Assembly: GCF_003231275.1 (NCBI RefSeq)
Contig: NZ_QKVL01000001.1
Span: 434,001-498,000, forward strand
Reading direction: 5' to 3'
DNA length: 64,000 bases
Source: Pseudomonas huaxiensis
Lineage (GTDB): Bacteria > Pseudomonadota > Gammaproteobacteria > Pseudomonadales > Pseudomonadaceae
In this document: piece after piece, positions 55,935 to 64,000 of the stretch
Layout of the letters: every line of letters starts with the position of its first letter
Numbering within the stretch: position 1 is the stretch's first letter
Notes under the pieces: model-generated
The model's input: the letters and a program-made list of their open reading frames with translations, nothing else
Databases searched by the model: none
Told to the model about the DNA's origin: nothing
Position numbers and translations under genes: made by a program

Positions 55935-56873
55935 TCATTGGAAGTCAGTGCTTCCCAGGAAGGTTTGGCCCTTGCGCTGGCAGCATGAGTAGGGCCGCCA
56001 CAGGGCCCACGCATAGGCTTCGTCGACAGCGTCGGCATTAGGGCCGGGGGAGGGGAATACGGCGCAGGTGGGGCTCATGGTTGGCGTGAGTTGCTGCCAC
56101 TTTCCTGTGCTGGCATCGCCTTCTTTCAGCTCACCGGCAGGCCAGTAGCCTGGTTCTGCAAGACCGCGCATTGGCATGTACACGTGGGGTTGACCGACAC
56201 GGGTGGTGACGTCGCCGGCGCGCTGGGCGATGACAGCACCGGCTTTAAAATCGTCGACTTGGTGGATAAAGCCGCTGCGTGGGTAAACGCTTCCCCACAT
56301 GTCTGCCGATAGAAGGCCGCCGACTTCACGCATGCCCGGAATCAGGGCCTCCGGGTAAACGGACTCGGGTACTCCGTACCGCCATGCAAGGGTGTCCAGC
56401 GTGCTGAGCATGTATGGAACGTAGGGCGTGGTCGCGCCGTGGCAGGAATAGCCAAAGGAACTGGCGAACCGGCTGAACACCGCAGCTCCAGGATGGCCAA
56501 CAACGTCTGCCTCCTTGAACTTGGCGATGTTGTTCTCGGCGTTGTGGTTGGTTGTTCCATCATTACCGGCTTGCGCTGCCGCATTCGGCGCCCCCATGGG
56601 GCTCACCTCTGTCCAAGGGTTTTCCCCGGTATTGGCGTAGGCAGATACCACCGCGTCCGGGATGTAATGCCGGACTTTGGTGGAGGTTTTGACCGTGCAG
56701 CCAACAGGGGTGCAGAGCAGCCAGTAGCAGATACCGACCACTTTGTACTCAAGGCAGGTAGGCGAACTGGTGGAGGCGATAATCGCCGCCGAACTGATGG
56801 CCGCTGATGCTGAGAACGGGAGTGATGCTGTAAGAAGACCGGTCAGGGTGAGTCTGGAGATTCGTCCCATCAT
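55935..56873 (-). CDS. Integrating conjugative element protein, TIGR03756/PFL_4710 (TraU-like) type
   Basis: The 312-residue protein has a signal peptide (LTGLLTASLPFSASA) and Cys-rich periplasmic domain (CLEYKVVGICYWLLCTPVGC), resembling TraU. It ends with LWRPYSCCQRKGQTFLGSTD. The start overlaps the upstream gene stop by 4 bases. DsbA-like help with its disulfides would fit the thioredoxin-fold gene nearby. Confidence 0.85.
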   Translation of the reverse strand: MMGRISRLTLTGLLTASLPFSASAAISSAAIIASTSSPTCLEYKVVGICYWLLCTPVGCTVKTSTKVRHYIPDAVVSAYANTGENPWTEVSPMGAPNAAAQAGNDGTTNHNAENNIAKFKEADVVGHPGAAVFSRFASSFGYSCHGATTPYVPYMLSTLDTLAWRYGVPESVYPEALIPGMREVGGLLSADMWGSVYPRSGFIHQVDDFKAGAVIAQRAGDVTTRVGQPHVYMPMRGLAEPGYWPAGELKEGDASTGKWQQLTPTMSPTCAVFPSPGPNADAVDEAYAWALWRPYSCCQRKGQTFLGSTDFQ

Positions 56874-57289
56874 TGCCCCCTTGCACGGTTGATGGTCTGC
56901 ATGGCTGCTGCCACGTCGGGTTGGCCGTACACCACATACCGGCGATCGACGACCACCGCCGGCACCTTCGAAACACCGGCACTCCAGGCATCAGCATTTC
57001 CCTGCTGGGCGGTGGCCAGCTGTTGCATCAGTGCGGCACCTGCCGGAGTGCTCATCAGCCGTCGTGCGGCGAGAGCGGCCTGGTGAGGGTTAGGTGGCAG
57101 CTCTCGGGACAACTGCTCTTCGATGCGCTGTTGGTCATCGAGCTTGATGACACGCACATCTGCTGGTACGTAGGTCAGTGGGTGCGCTGAGTCTGTTATG
57201 GCCCAGATCTCGGCATGGGCGGTGCCGGTGGCCAACGCGACAACGAGCAAGGGGACTGCTCGCCATGAGGGCGGGGGGGGATTGAACAT
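56870..57289 (-). CDS. Integrating conjugative element protein, TIGR03757/PFL_4709 type
   Basis: The 139-residue protein has a signal peptide (WRAVPLLVVALATGTAHA) and a small domain with AEIWAITDSAHPLTYVPADV, then VSKVPAVVVDRRYVVYGQPD, a thioredoxin-like end as in TrbC-type pilus assembly proteins. First gene of the 03757-03756-03755 run. A Gly-rich promoter-side stretch precedes the ATG. Confidence 0.83.
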   Translation of the reverse strand: MFNPPPPSWRAVPLLVVALATGTAHAEIWAITDSAHPLTYVPADVRVIKLDDQQRIEEQLSRELPPNPHQAALAARRLMSTPAGAALMQQLATAQQGNADAWSAGVSKVPAVVVDRRYVVYGQPDVAAAMQTINRARGQ

Positions 57290-57482
57290 GGGACTGCACC
57301 TGAATTGGGGACCGATACAGGAAAACGGATCGGCCCACCAGGCGCAGTAGGAAATAGATATCCGAGGGTGCTTGGATTTATCGGGGAGTTAGGTCGGGTG
57401 GAACAGACGGAGCGCTTTTGCCGTGGCAGGGTTGTGGATATGGCTCATACTGCCTGGATTGTCACTTACCCTGGGACGGGAC

Positions 57483-57764
57483 ATGCGCAACAGAGGTCAA
57501 ATTTTCTGGGAGTGGGCAGATCCAGATCTGCACTTCAGAAACTTCGATGAGAGGATGGCGGATGGCTCCCTCATTAACATCCAGGTACGGGTCTCAAAGG
57601 CGAACCAGATTCAGCTGTTTCTCGGGATTTATGCCCAAGATGGTGAGTTGCTGCTCGAGGAGGGCTATTTGGACTGCAAAGATCAGACGATGACTACGGC
57701 AATGTCATGGGCGCTTCAGCGCGCTTATTCCTGGATGACAACGGGCAAGCTGTCCGACCGATAG
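57483..57764 (+). CDS. Uncharacterised small ICE protein (plus strand)
   Basis: The 93-residue product (MRNRGQIFWEWADPDLHFRN, then an FDERMADG stretch) looks like a real soluble protein, with even codon use and a YLDCKDQTMTTAMSWALQRA helix. ATG 57483 was chosen, with GGGACGGG ahead of it; a longer frame begins at 57423. It is transcribed against the transfer genes. Similar small genes occur in related elements, but no function is known to me. Confidence 0.65.
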   Translation: MRNRGQIFWEWADPDLHFRNFDERMADGSLINIQVRVSKANQIQLFLGIYAQDGELLLEEGYLDCKDQTMTTAMSWALQRAYSWMTTGKLSDR

Positions 57765-57768
57765 ACGG

Positions 57769-57999
57769 TTGGTGTCAGTTCAATGCATACCCACCAACCC
57801 AGAAGTAGCGACCATTCTCGGCATAGATGAACCATCGGTTGAAGAGTTTCGCCAGGAAACCCATCGGCTGAAGGATGGCGCGTGGCTAGTCCAGTTTGCC
57901 TACTGGATGCCCCAGGAGTTGCGACAAGGCCTCACCGGGAGTTTCACCCTGACCGTCACACCTCCTCGAGGTCCTCTTGATCGCCGAGAGCTTGAGTGA
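57769..57999 (+). CDS. Possible small protein, weak start
   Basis: The 76-codon frame encodes a plausible middle part (EFRQETHRLKDGAWLVQFAY, then WMPQELRQGLTGSFTLTV) but has only TTG or GTG starts (57769, 57772) and a poor ribosome site. Its last 44 bases overlap the convergent gene. It may be a short partner of the preceding gene or a decayed gene. Confidence 0.35.
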   Translation: MVSVQCIPTNPEVATILGIDEPSVEEFRQETHRLKDGAWLVQFAYWMPQELRQGLTGSFTLTVTPPRGPLDRRELE

Positions 58000-58315
58000 G
58001 TTGTTGTCGATCGCTCGGTGAGGACCTGTCGCGCTGCAGGTTTAGCTCGAGCACTGTCCCCGGCGCCGGCGCATACCAGTCGACGATCACGAAGCGTCCT
58101 TTGCCTGTAGCAGCGTCGTACTCCATGAGTACGCAGTCGTCATTCCACTCCTGGAGAGCCCAGCTTAGCTCAGAGTGTGAGGGTGACTCTTCCCCAGCCC
58201 CAGCCGGCTCAAGCTGAAAACATCCATGGCCAGAGCCTGCGCTGGGAAAGAACCTGCTTGGCAGGTTGCTTTCTTCTTCATTGTTGTCGTTGCGCAATAC
58301 CGTGAGTTTGAACAT
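57956..58315 (-). CDS. Uncharacterised ICE protein
   Basis: The 119-residue protein is acidic, with MFKLTVLRNDNNEEESNLPS at the start and MEYDAATGKGRFVIVDWYAP in the middle, suggesting a small beta-rich domain. Its ATG lies 8 bases after the DsbA-like gene's stop, so it continues that operon. Function unknown. Confidence 0.65.
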   Translation of the reverse strand: MFKLTVLRNDNNEEESNLPSRFFPSAGSGHGCFQLEPAGAGEESPSHSELSWALQEWNDDCVLMEYDAATGKGRFVIVDWYAPAPGTVLELNLQRDRSSPSDRQQLTQALGDQEDLEEV

Positions 58316-58323
58316 TACCTGGA

Positions 58324-58965
58324 CTAGTCTTTGCGCAGTGGGGCCTGGGCGGCGAGGGCATCGATGACCGACAACAGCGCGGCGCTGTCCACAGGGCCCT
58401 CCAGACGCATGCTGTGCCCCGTCAAACTGTCGGTGACCTCGATCGTAGGGGTAGCGCCAATGCCGCGGCTCTTGGCCACAGCAATCTGTTCCTCAACAAC
58501 TCCACGGATGTCCATGCTTGCTCTAGCGCAACTGGAAAGGGCCTCGGTGGACACGCCGGGCACCTCCAGTTCCTCAGCGAGTCCTTGTCCATCACCCCGT
58601 GTGCGCAGCAGAACCAGTTCGATCGCCTGCCAGAATACCGCCGCCCCGCCTAAGTAGCCTGCGCATTGAACGAGTCGCGCCTCCGATTGTGCGGCAACTC
58701 CATGGATATCGAGGGGGAAATGGTGCCACGCGAGCTTGACATTCTCTTGCCCGCTCACCCAGTGCTTCAGTTGCGGGGTGTATGCCCTGCAATAAGGGCA
58801 TTCGAGGTCTGCATACTCAGTGATCACCCACCTGGCATTCGCGGGGCCGAAATACCACGTTTCATCAGGGCTTCGGGCATTTGGAGTCGCTGCAAATTTC
58901 CATATGACGCCTGCGCCCGCGATCGCCATGATGATGAACACGGAAAAAATCCTGAGATCAAACAT
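58324..58965 (-). CDS. DsbA-like thioredoxin-fold protein
   Basis: The 213-residue protein has an N-terminal membrane anchor or uncleaved signal (IFSVFIIMAIAGAGVIWKFA), active site CPYC in EYADLECPYCRAYTPQ, an intervening helical domain and the cis-Pro loop GATPTIEV. It would form or shuffle disulfides in secreted transfer proteins. ATG 58965 has GGAGG 6 bases upstream; GTG 58971 is too close to it. Confidence 0.88.
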   Translation of the reverse strand: MFDLRIFSVFIIMAIAGAGVIWKFAATPNARSPDETWYFGPANARWVITEYADLECPYCRAYTPQLKHWVSGQENVKLAWHHFPLDIHGVAAQSEARLVQCAGYLGGAAVFWQAIELVLLRTRGDGQGLAEELEVPGVSTEALSSCARASMDIRGVVEEQIAVAKSRGIGATPTIEVTDSLTGHSMRLEGPVDSAALLSVIDALAAQAPLRKD

Positions 58966-59263
58966 TCGCACCCTCCGACTTACCAGGATGAGCTTCAGGT
59001 TGGCCGATTTTCTGCAGGGCGATTTGGAGATCCTGGATTGCCCCGTCCGGTTGAGGATGCTGCTTCAGCCACTCATCCAACACGCACTGAACCAGGGGAA
59101 TGATGTCGCGACGATCGAGGGCGTTATTTTTGATCTGTTGCAGCTCGTCAATGAGCACTGGTGCGCAAACCGACAGCGACTGGAGTGTGTCGTGCCCGGG
59201 GTCTTTGAGCAGCTGGGTCAGGTTATCAATGATGTTCTGGGTCAGGGTATTCATGACTCTCAT
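58958..59263 (-). CDS. Uncharacterised helical ICE protein
   Basis: The 101-residue protein is helical and acidic (LTQNIIDNLTQLLKDPGHDT), without signal or membrane segment. It overlaps the ATPase stop by 4 bases and the next gene by 8, so it belongs to the transfer operon. Function unknown. Confidence 0.72.
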   Translation of the reverse strand: MRVMNTLTQNIIDNLTQLLKDPGHDTLQSLSVCAPVLIDELQQIKNNALDRRDIIPLVQCVLDEWLKQHPQPDGAIQDLQIALQKIGQPEAHPGKSEGANV

Positions 59264-62253
59264 GCCACGCGCTCCACGGCCTTCTTTTGTTCGGGAAAGG
59301 TGATGGGGAAGGGGGTGATACCGCGTTTACGGTCCAGGTCTGCGGCCACCTGCAGCGCGGCATGTAATTCATCGCAGCCGAGCGCTTGCATGGTTTCATA
59401 ACGTTGCCGCTTTTCTTCTGGCTCGGTCATGGCCAAGGCGAGGCATAAGCTGGGCGGCACTACCCGGAACAGCATCTCGATCCGCTTGGCTAGGACGATG
59501 CCCTCGGTGAACTTGCCGTTCTCCTTCCTTGCCGAGAGCATCATCGTCTTCTGTGCCGGCGTGAGCTCACGGAAGCGCGCGATCTTCTCCACCTCGTCGG
59601 GCGGCATGTTCAAGCAGATCCACCACTCGATCATGTTGAGCAGCGCGGATGCTTCTGGGGGGATGTCGTCGACGTTCTGGGTTGCCATCCAGTACCAGGC
59701 ACCCAATTTTCGCCACATCTTGGTGATCTTCACCGAGTACGGGGAGAGCAATGGAACTTTCAATGGGATGTGGCCTTCGTCGGTGAAGGCAATAAGTGGT
59801 CGACCTTTGAACTGGTCCCGCTCCGCAATGTTGTTGATGGTGTTCAGCAGTGAGATGTAGGCGATGGCCATCTGGGCCTGATAACCCTCACGCGCGTAGG
59901 TAGCCAGGTCAACGATCGTGATGTCAGCTTCCGGCCAGGCGGTACCAGGACGGTTGAACATCTCGGCTTCTGTACCCATGGTGAACATCCCCATGGCCTC
60001 GGCCATCTCCATGAATCGGTTGCGCCGGCTTTCAGGGAGTTTGTCGTCGCTGGCCATCGCTTGCAGCGCTGCGCTGATGTCTTCAGTGAGCACTGGACGG
60101 CTCTCGCTGACACACAGTTCAGCCGCGTTGAGGATGCACTGGCGGATGGCGCTGCGGTCAGCCCGAGTGAGGCGAGCATCTTCCTTGGACTCGCCGCCTG
60201 TGATCATCAATCGGGCAGTGATCTCCAGCTCGCCCAAGATATCCCGCTGCTCGTCCTCCATCCCCGCCAGGGCATCGGCCAAGTGTTGGTCCGAAGCATC
60301 CACGTCCGCCGCATTCAGAACCTTGACCTGGTCCTTGTTTTTGACGAGTTGCACCGCGTCGACGAACGGGGCGAGGCTAACGCCGCTGCCGGGCGCGAGC
60401 CGCACTCGGTTTACGGTCAGGCCGAGCCGCTTGGCGAAATCACCTAGCAGACCGAAGCTATTGCCAGCCTCGATGATGAAGAACCTTGGGCGATAAAGTG
60501 CAATGGCTTGCATGATCAGGTAGTTGGCTGTCGCAGACTTACCCGCACCGGTGGGCCCAAACAAGAACAAGTGGGCGTTCATCTGGCGATCAAGCTTGTT
60601 CAATGGGTCGAAGGTCAGCGTTGCCCCACCCCTGTTGGATAGCGTGAAGCCGGGGTTACCTGTTCCAGTGGAGCGCCCCCATACTGGGGCCAGGTTCGCG
60701 ATGTGCTGGGTAAACATCAGCTGGGTGTACCAATCCAAGGCACGGTTTTCATTCGGATCGAAATTGCACGGTAACCACCGCAGGTAGCTGTTCAGAGGAG
60801 CTACCTCGTCCTGTGGCTGGACTGGCTGCATGCCGGCGCCGAGGAGGACGTTGCACAAGCTGGTCGTGCGCTCCTCGAGCACAGCTTTATTCTGACCTCG
60901 GAGGAAGAAAGCAACACTGCCCCTGTAGAGCTTGTGCTTGCGGCCGAGGATGGAGCGTGCCGTTTGAACGTCATCCCGGGTGTGGCTGGACGCCTGGGTG
61001 TCGCCGATGGCCTTCCTGGAGAGTTGTTCAAGATGTCCTTCCAGCAAATCCTGTGGCGTCGGGACCATGGTGATGCACAGCACGGTATCCTCAGGCAGAC
61101 GGTCGAATAGCGAGTTCAAGGAATCTGCCTGCTTGGTCTCACCGGTCAGGTGCCCGGTGAGGGGAGCATTTTTCAGGCGATCGAGTATCACAACTCGGTG
61201 CGGCATGCCGTCGAACGACCAAAGGCCGCTGTCGACATCCGAACGCGGCTCTCGGTAGAACAAGTTCTCCGAAAAGTCGGTACCGCTTGCCACTGGAAGC
61301 TCACCCTCATCGAGCTCGCGGGGTGGTTGGCAAACTGTGTCGTAAAATCGACGGATATCGCGATCAGTCGAGCCCAGGTGATCAGGGTGTGGGTTGAACC
61401 AGCCCACGAGCCAGCGCTTGATTGCGTGGCCATCCATACGTTTGGTTGTAACGCCGGCGTTGGCCAGGGATCCTTTAAGACGATCGCAGATTGACTTGAG
61501 GTAGGCGGCTGGATCCTGTCCGCGAACCACGAGGTCCTGTTTCTTTACCCGGCGGTACACCACCAGGCGGACTTTCCGGGTCTGTCCACGCCACGGGAGA
61601 TTGCTGACTGCGGTGTCGACGAACAACCCACCCGGCTTGGAGATGGATTCGAGGTGGTGGCGGAACAGCGCGAGGTACAACTTAGTGAAATCCGTGTTCT
61701 CTGCCCGCGGCTGGACGTAGGCCTGGAGTCTTTGCAGGTAGTCCCCCCAGTCCGTTTCATCCTGGGCATAGAGCTGGACTACCCAGTGGGAGCTTTCCAG
61801 CTCGTCGAAGCTGTCCTGCAGGACACCCTGCAACGCATCTCGGGCTTGTTGAAGCCAGTTGTCGGAACGCCCCTCGGTGCCGATCGGGACCAGCTCGAAG
61901 AACGCGGCCCTGGAGATGCCATCCTCGAGGAGCATGGTTTCCTCCTCGGGCAGGTATTCTGCCCATGGCAGCATGTCCACGAACGACGGGTTGACCTCGT
62001 ACATCCTCGACACGTCTGCTTTTGTCGCCGGGCGACGTTTGGGGTTCTGCCAGTCGATGGGGGACGGGATGCCCATGGATTCCAAGCGGGTGATGTACCG
62101 GTCAGTCGCAGCCTGGCGGACCTCCTCGCTGAAGGTCGTACTGGCCGCTGTGGGAAAGTCATCGACTGACTCGTGCCCGGCAGTTGTCTGGCCAAGCACG
62201 GGCTCGATCGGCGCTACAGGGGCTTTGCCCAGCCATTTGCGGATCATCTGCAT
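59260..62253 (-). CDS. Conjugative transfer ATPase, PFL_4706 (TraC/VirB4) type
   Basis: The 997-residue protein energises pilus assembly. Walker A GPTGAGKSATANYL is coded near 60520-60560, and the Walker B-type region IAFTDEGHIPLKVPLLSPYS near 59730-59800 followed by KMWRKLGAWYWMATQNVDDI. The N-terminal domain is TraC-like. The start overlaps the lipoprotein gene stop by 1 base. Confidence 0.92.
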   Translation of the reverse strand: MQMIRKWLGKAPVAPIEPVLGQTTAGHESVDDFPTAASTTFSEEVRQAATDRYITRLESMGIPSPIDWQNPKRRPATKADVSRMYEVNPSFVDMLPWAEYLPEEETMLLEDGISRAAFFELVPIGTEGRSDNWLQQARDALQGVLQDSFDELESSHWVVQLYAQDETDWGDYLQRLQAYVQPRAENTDFTKLYLALFRHHLESISKPGGLFVDTAVSNLPWRGQTRKVRLVVYRRVKKQDLVVRGQDPAAYLKSICDRLKGSLANAGVTTKRMDGHAIKRWLVGWFNPHPDHLGSTDRDIRRFYDTVCQPPRELDEGELPVASGTDFSENLFYREPRSDVDSGLWSFDGMPHRVVILDRLKNAPLTGHLTGETKQADSLNSLFDRLPEDTVLCITMVPTPQDLLEGHLEQLSRKAIGDTQASSHTRDDVQTARSILGRKHKLYRGSVAFFLRGQNKAVLEERTTSLCNVLLGAGMQPVQPQDEVAPLNSYLRWLPCNFDPNENRALDWYTQLMFTQHIANLAPVWGRSTGTGNPGFTLSNRGGATLTFDPLNKLDRQMNAHLFLFGPTGAGKSATANYLIMQAIALYRPRFFIIEAGNSFGLLGDFAKRLGLTVNRVRLAPGSGVSLAPFVDAVQLVKNKDQVKVLNAADVDASDQHLADALAGMEDEQRDILGELEITARLMITGGESKEDARLTRADRSAIRQCILNAAELCVSESRPVLTEDISAALQAMASDDKLPESRRNRFMEMAEAMGMFTMGTEAEMFNRPGTAWPEADITIVDLATYAREGYQAQMAIAYISLLNTINNIAERDQFKGRPLIAFTDEGHIPLKVPLLSPYSVKITKMWRKLGAWYWMATQNVDDIPPEASALLNMIEWWICLNMPPDEVEKIARFRELTPAQKTMMLSARKENGKFTEGIVLAKRIEMLFRVVPPSLCLALAMTEPEEKRQRYETMQALGCDELHAALQVAADLDRKRGITPFPITFPEQKKAVERVA

Positions 62254-62702
62254 CAGTACTCCTCCGTCCGCTCGCCTGGCATGGCGTACTGCACCCGTTG
62301 ATACATTGGGAACACCGTGGTGTAGCCCGGGACCGGTACCGGGTCCGTTCCAGCCAGGTGCGGGAACACGTACATCACCAGGTCAGGATTCGGCAGGCGC
62401 TTGAACTGGCTGTAAATCTCGTTCTGGGGCGTGCGAGTGAAGGCGTCAGCACCTGCCTGTTGGCGAACCACCTGCGCCTCATCGAGCGGCCGACGAAGCT
62501 CTTGGCGAGCATCCAGCAGCATTCTGCTGTTGGAGCTGCCAGAGCTCCCGCCAGACGTGCCGTGTTGCCAGACGTCCATCATGTTGCCTTCCCCGTGGGG
62601 CAGCAGTTCGTCTTTGTCAGTCGTGCATCCGCCGAGAATGAGGGCGAGCACGAGCCAGGCCCCGGCCTGCAGGTGGGGCTTAGTCCAGGTTTGCGGATAC
62701 AT
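62253..62702 (-). CDS. Conjugative transfer region lipoprotein, TIGR03751 type
   Basis: The 149-residue lipoprotein has lipobox ALILGGC at about residue 25 and a C-terminal domain with RTPQNEIYSQFKRLPNPDLV, then MYVFPHLAGTDPVPVPGYTT. It likely stands in the outer-membrane core complex, TraV-like. It overlaps the upstream gene end by 23 bases. Confidence 0.83.
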   Translation of the reverse strand: MYPQTWTKPHLQAGAWLVLALILGGCTTDKDELLPHGEGNMMDVWQHGTSGGSSGSSNSRMLLDARQELRRPLDEAQVVRQQAGADAFTRTPQNEIYSQFKRLPNPDLVMYVFPHLAGTDPVPVPGYTTVFPMYQRVQYAMPGERTEEY

Positions 62703-64000
62703 GGTTGGCTCCGGCGTTGTAATCGACCTTGCGGCCTTTGATCTCGTAGTCGATGGCGAGTTGCTGGTCCAGATGCACGGCGACCTTTGCCCCGGGCTGG
62801 ACGTACACGGCGGCGAATGCTTCGCCGTAGAGTTTGTTCATCCAGGAGCGGATGTCGCTGACCCCGCCGGTGAGGATGGCGCCCATGGCGGAGTTCCCCG
62901 AGGAGCCCGTGGTCCCGAAGGATGTTCCGCCACTGCTGAAGGTCGTCGAGCTATTTTGCTCATCAGCCTTCAACAGTTTGGCGATGCCGGCGCCTGCGGC
63001 CGTCACCAGGGATTGGTTGGTCAAGTACTCCTTGGCGTTGGATCGGCGCTCGCCGGAGATGCAAGGGATTCCGTAGGAGTCGCTGATCCAGCCGAGTCCG
63101 CCCTGGATCGCAGGTTGCCCGTTCCCGTTACTGCTGTTCTGGTTGTTGTTCTGGCTGCCGTTGGCCTCCTCTGCTGGGGCAGGGAACGAACGGACCGTGC
63201 CGTCGGCGAACACGAAGGTCAGGCTCCGGACTTGCCCGCGCACGCAAGACAACGTCCAGTCGCCCGAGGCGGTACCGCTGGCGACTGCGCCGACGACGTC
63301 AGGAAGCTCGATGCCGTTTGCGGTTAGGTTGTCCGGGCCGATCAAGACCTTGAAGGGGAAGGGATCATTGACCGTCCCATCGATCGGTACGCGACCAATG
63401 AGCGCCGACATGGCCACCGACCCCATCAAGGTCGAGTTCTGAGGCAAGGTATAGGCTTTGCGCACTTGCTTGCGGGTATCCTGGCGAGATATCTCCGAAC
63501 CGACGTTTTGCGCCGTCGCGCTGAGAACGGTCTGACCTTTGTCCAGGGTGTTGCCAAAGCTGGTGGGAAAATTGAAACCGCTAGCCGCCTGGGCGGAGCC
63601 GGGCTGAAGTGGTTTACCGCTAGCGTCCACGGCAGTGGCATCGGTCGGCTCCACCCACACGAGGCCATCGGACTTCGCCCCCTTGTCGAAACCTGCGCCG
63701 TCACCAGGTTGCACGCCAAGCCCGATAGGCAGGTCTTGCCCAGCGGAATTGGGGTTCTGCGACAGGTTATCCAACTGACGCTGGACTTGGTCAAGTAGGC
63801 CCAGGCTCTGGTTTTTTACCTGCTCCTGCAGCTCGCCCTTCGCATCATTGAGCTTGCTGTCGACATTCTGATCTATGCGCGAGAGCCGGAGCTGGAGCTC
63901 TGCGTTCTGGTCCTTGAGTTCTTTGTTGTCGGTCAGCACCTTCGCGATCTGGTCTTTCACCTCTCGACTTTCAGCGACCACTGTGCGGAGAGTGTCGGCC
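62680..64000 (-). CDS. Integrating conjugative element protein, TIGR03752 (TraB-like) type, partial
   Basis: About 439 codons are visible; the frame stays open to base 64000, so the start lies outside. The N-terminal visible part is a coiled coil (DQIAKVLTDNKELKDQNAEL), then a TraB/TrbI-like beta domain (MGSVAMSALIGRVPIDGTVN, SGDWTLSCVRGQVRSLTFVF) and a membrane-proximal C-terminus. TraB-type proteins form the periplasmic channel core. Next after it is the TIGR03751-type lipoprotein. Confidence 0.87.
   Translation of the reverse strand, partial: ADTLRTVVAESREVKDQIAKVLTDNKELKDQNAELQLRLSRIDQNVDSKLNDAKGELQEQVKNQSLGLLDQVQRQLDNLSQNPNSAGQDLPIGLGVQPGDGAGFDKGAKSDGLVWVEPTDATAVDASGKPLQPGSAQAASGFNFPTSFGNTLDKGQTVLSATAQNVGSEISRQDTRKQVRKAYTLPQNSTLMGSVAMSALIGRVPIDGTVNDPFPFKVLIGPDNLTANGIELPDVVGAVASGTASGDWTLSCVRGQVRSLTFVFADGTVRSFPAPAEEANGSQNNNQNSSNGNGQPAIQGGLGWISDSYGIPCISGERRSNAKEYLTNQSLVTAAGAGIAKLLKADEQNSSTTFSSGGTSFGTTGSSGNSAMGAILTGGVSDIRSWMNKLYGEAFAAVYVQPGAKVAVHLDQQLAIDYEIKGRKVDYNAGANHVSANLD

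Overview
The window is chromosomal DNA of a fluorescent-type Pseudomonas. It is high in GC, almost every gene has a recognisable Pseudomonas homologue, and the gene order from recA to the tRNA-Lys follows blocks known from P. aeruginosa PAO1 (recA-recX, erdR-dgkA, finR/fpr, rimO/kup, the alanyl-phosphatidylglycerol pair, dinB, then proS-oprD-HIT-slyX-cold shock-dps-aspS-yebC-ruvCAB-tolQRAB-pal-cpoB-queE-queC-tRNA-Lys). There are no rRNA genes and no CRISPR arrays.

Region 1 (1-6783) is the downstream half of a P2-like contractile tail locus: sheath (partial), tube, a tail assembly chaperone with a probable +1 frameshift product, tape measure, U, X and D proteins, a GH19 lytic enzyme, and an Rz spanin with Rz1 embedded inside it. 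It lies directly upstream of cinA-recA, a known site for R-type tailocins and prophages in P. fluorescens. No head genes are visible, so a tailocin is the leading reading.

Region 2 (6824-46753) is core chromosome. It covers SOS and recombination (recA with a LexA box, recX, dinB, ruvCAB), redox and iron stress (finR/fpr, dps), membrane-lipid modification (mprF and its hydrolase-like partner), potassium uptake (kup), RNA modification (tapT, trmO, an S4/pseudouridine-synthase-like protein without its catalytic Asp, queE, queC), translation (aspS, proS, rimO, initiator tRNA), an OprD-family porin with an ArgR-like operator, a membrane-anchored cold-shock-domain protein, and the complete tol-pal operon. 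A REPIN-type palindrome lies between dinB and a lipoprotein gene.

Region 3 (46815-64000) is one end of an integrative and conjugative element of the PFGI-1/pKLC102/PAPI-1 type, inserted at tRNA-Lys(TTT). Reading away from the tRNA it carries a tyrosine integrase overlapping a MobH-type TraI relaxase, an AT-richer cargo gene with GIY-YIG nuclease-like signatures, a ParDE-type toxin-antitoxin pair, a DUF3742 gene, TraG, and the GI-type type IV secretion genes (TIGR03755/03756/03757 families, a DsbA-like protein, a VirB4/TraC-type ATPase, a TIGR03751-type lipoprotein, and a TIGR03752-type protein cut by the window end). Most element genes lie on the minus strand with 1-4 nt overlaps, indicating long transfer operons. 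Small plus-strand genes near 57.5-58.0 kb and at 52.3 kb interrupt this pattern. The most interesting uncharacterised items are the GIY-YIG-like cargo gene (50468-51415), the CTT-TGA frameshift site (1004-1009), the membrane/cold-shock fusion, and the ATGCCA/TGGCAT operator-like motifs on the element.
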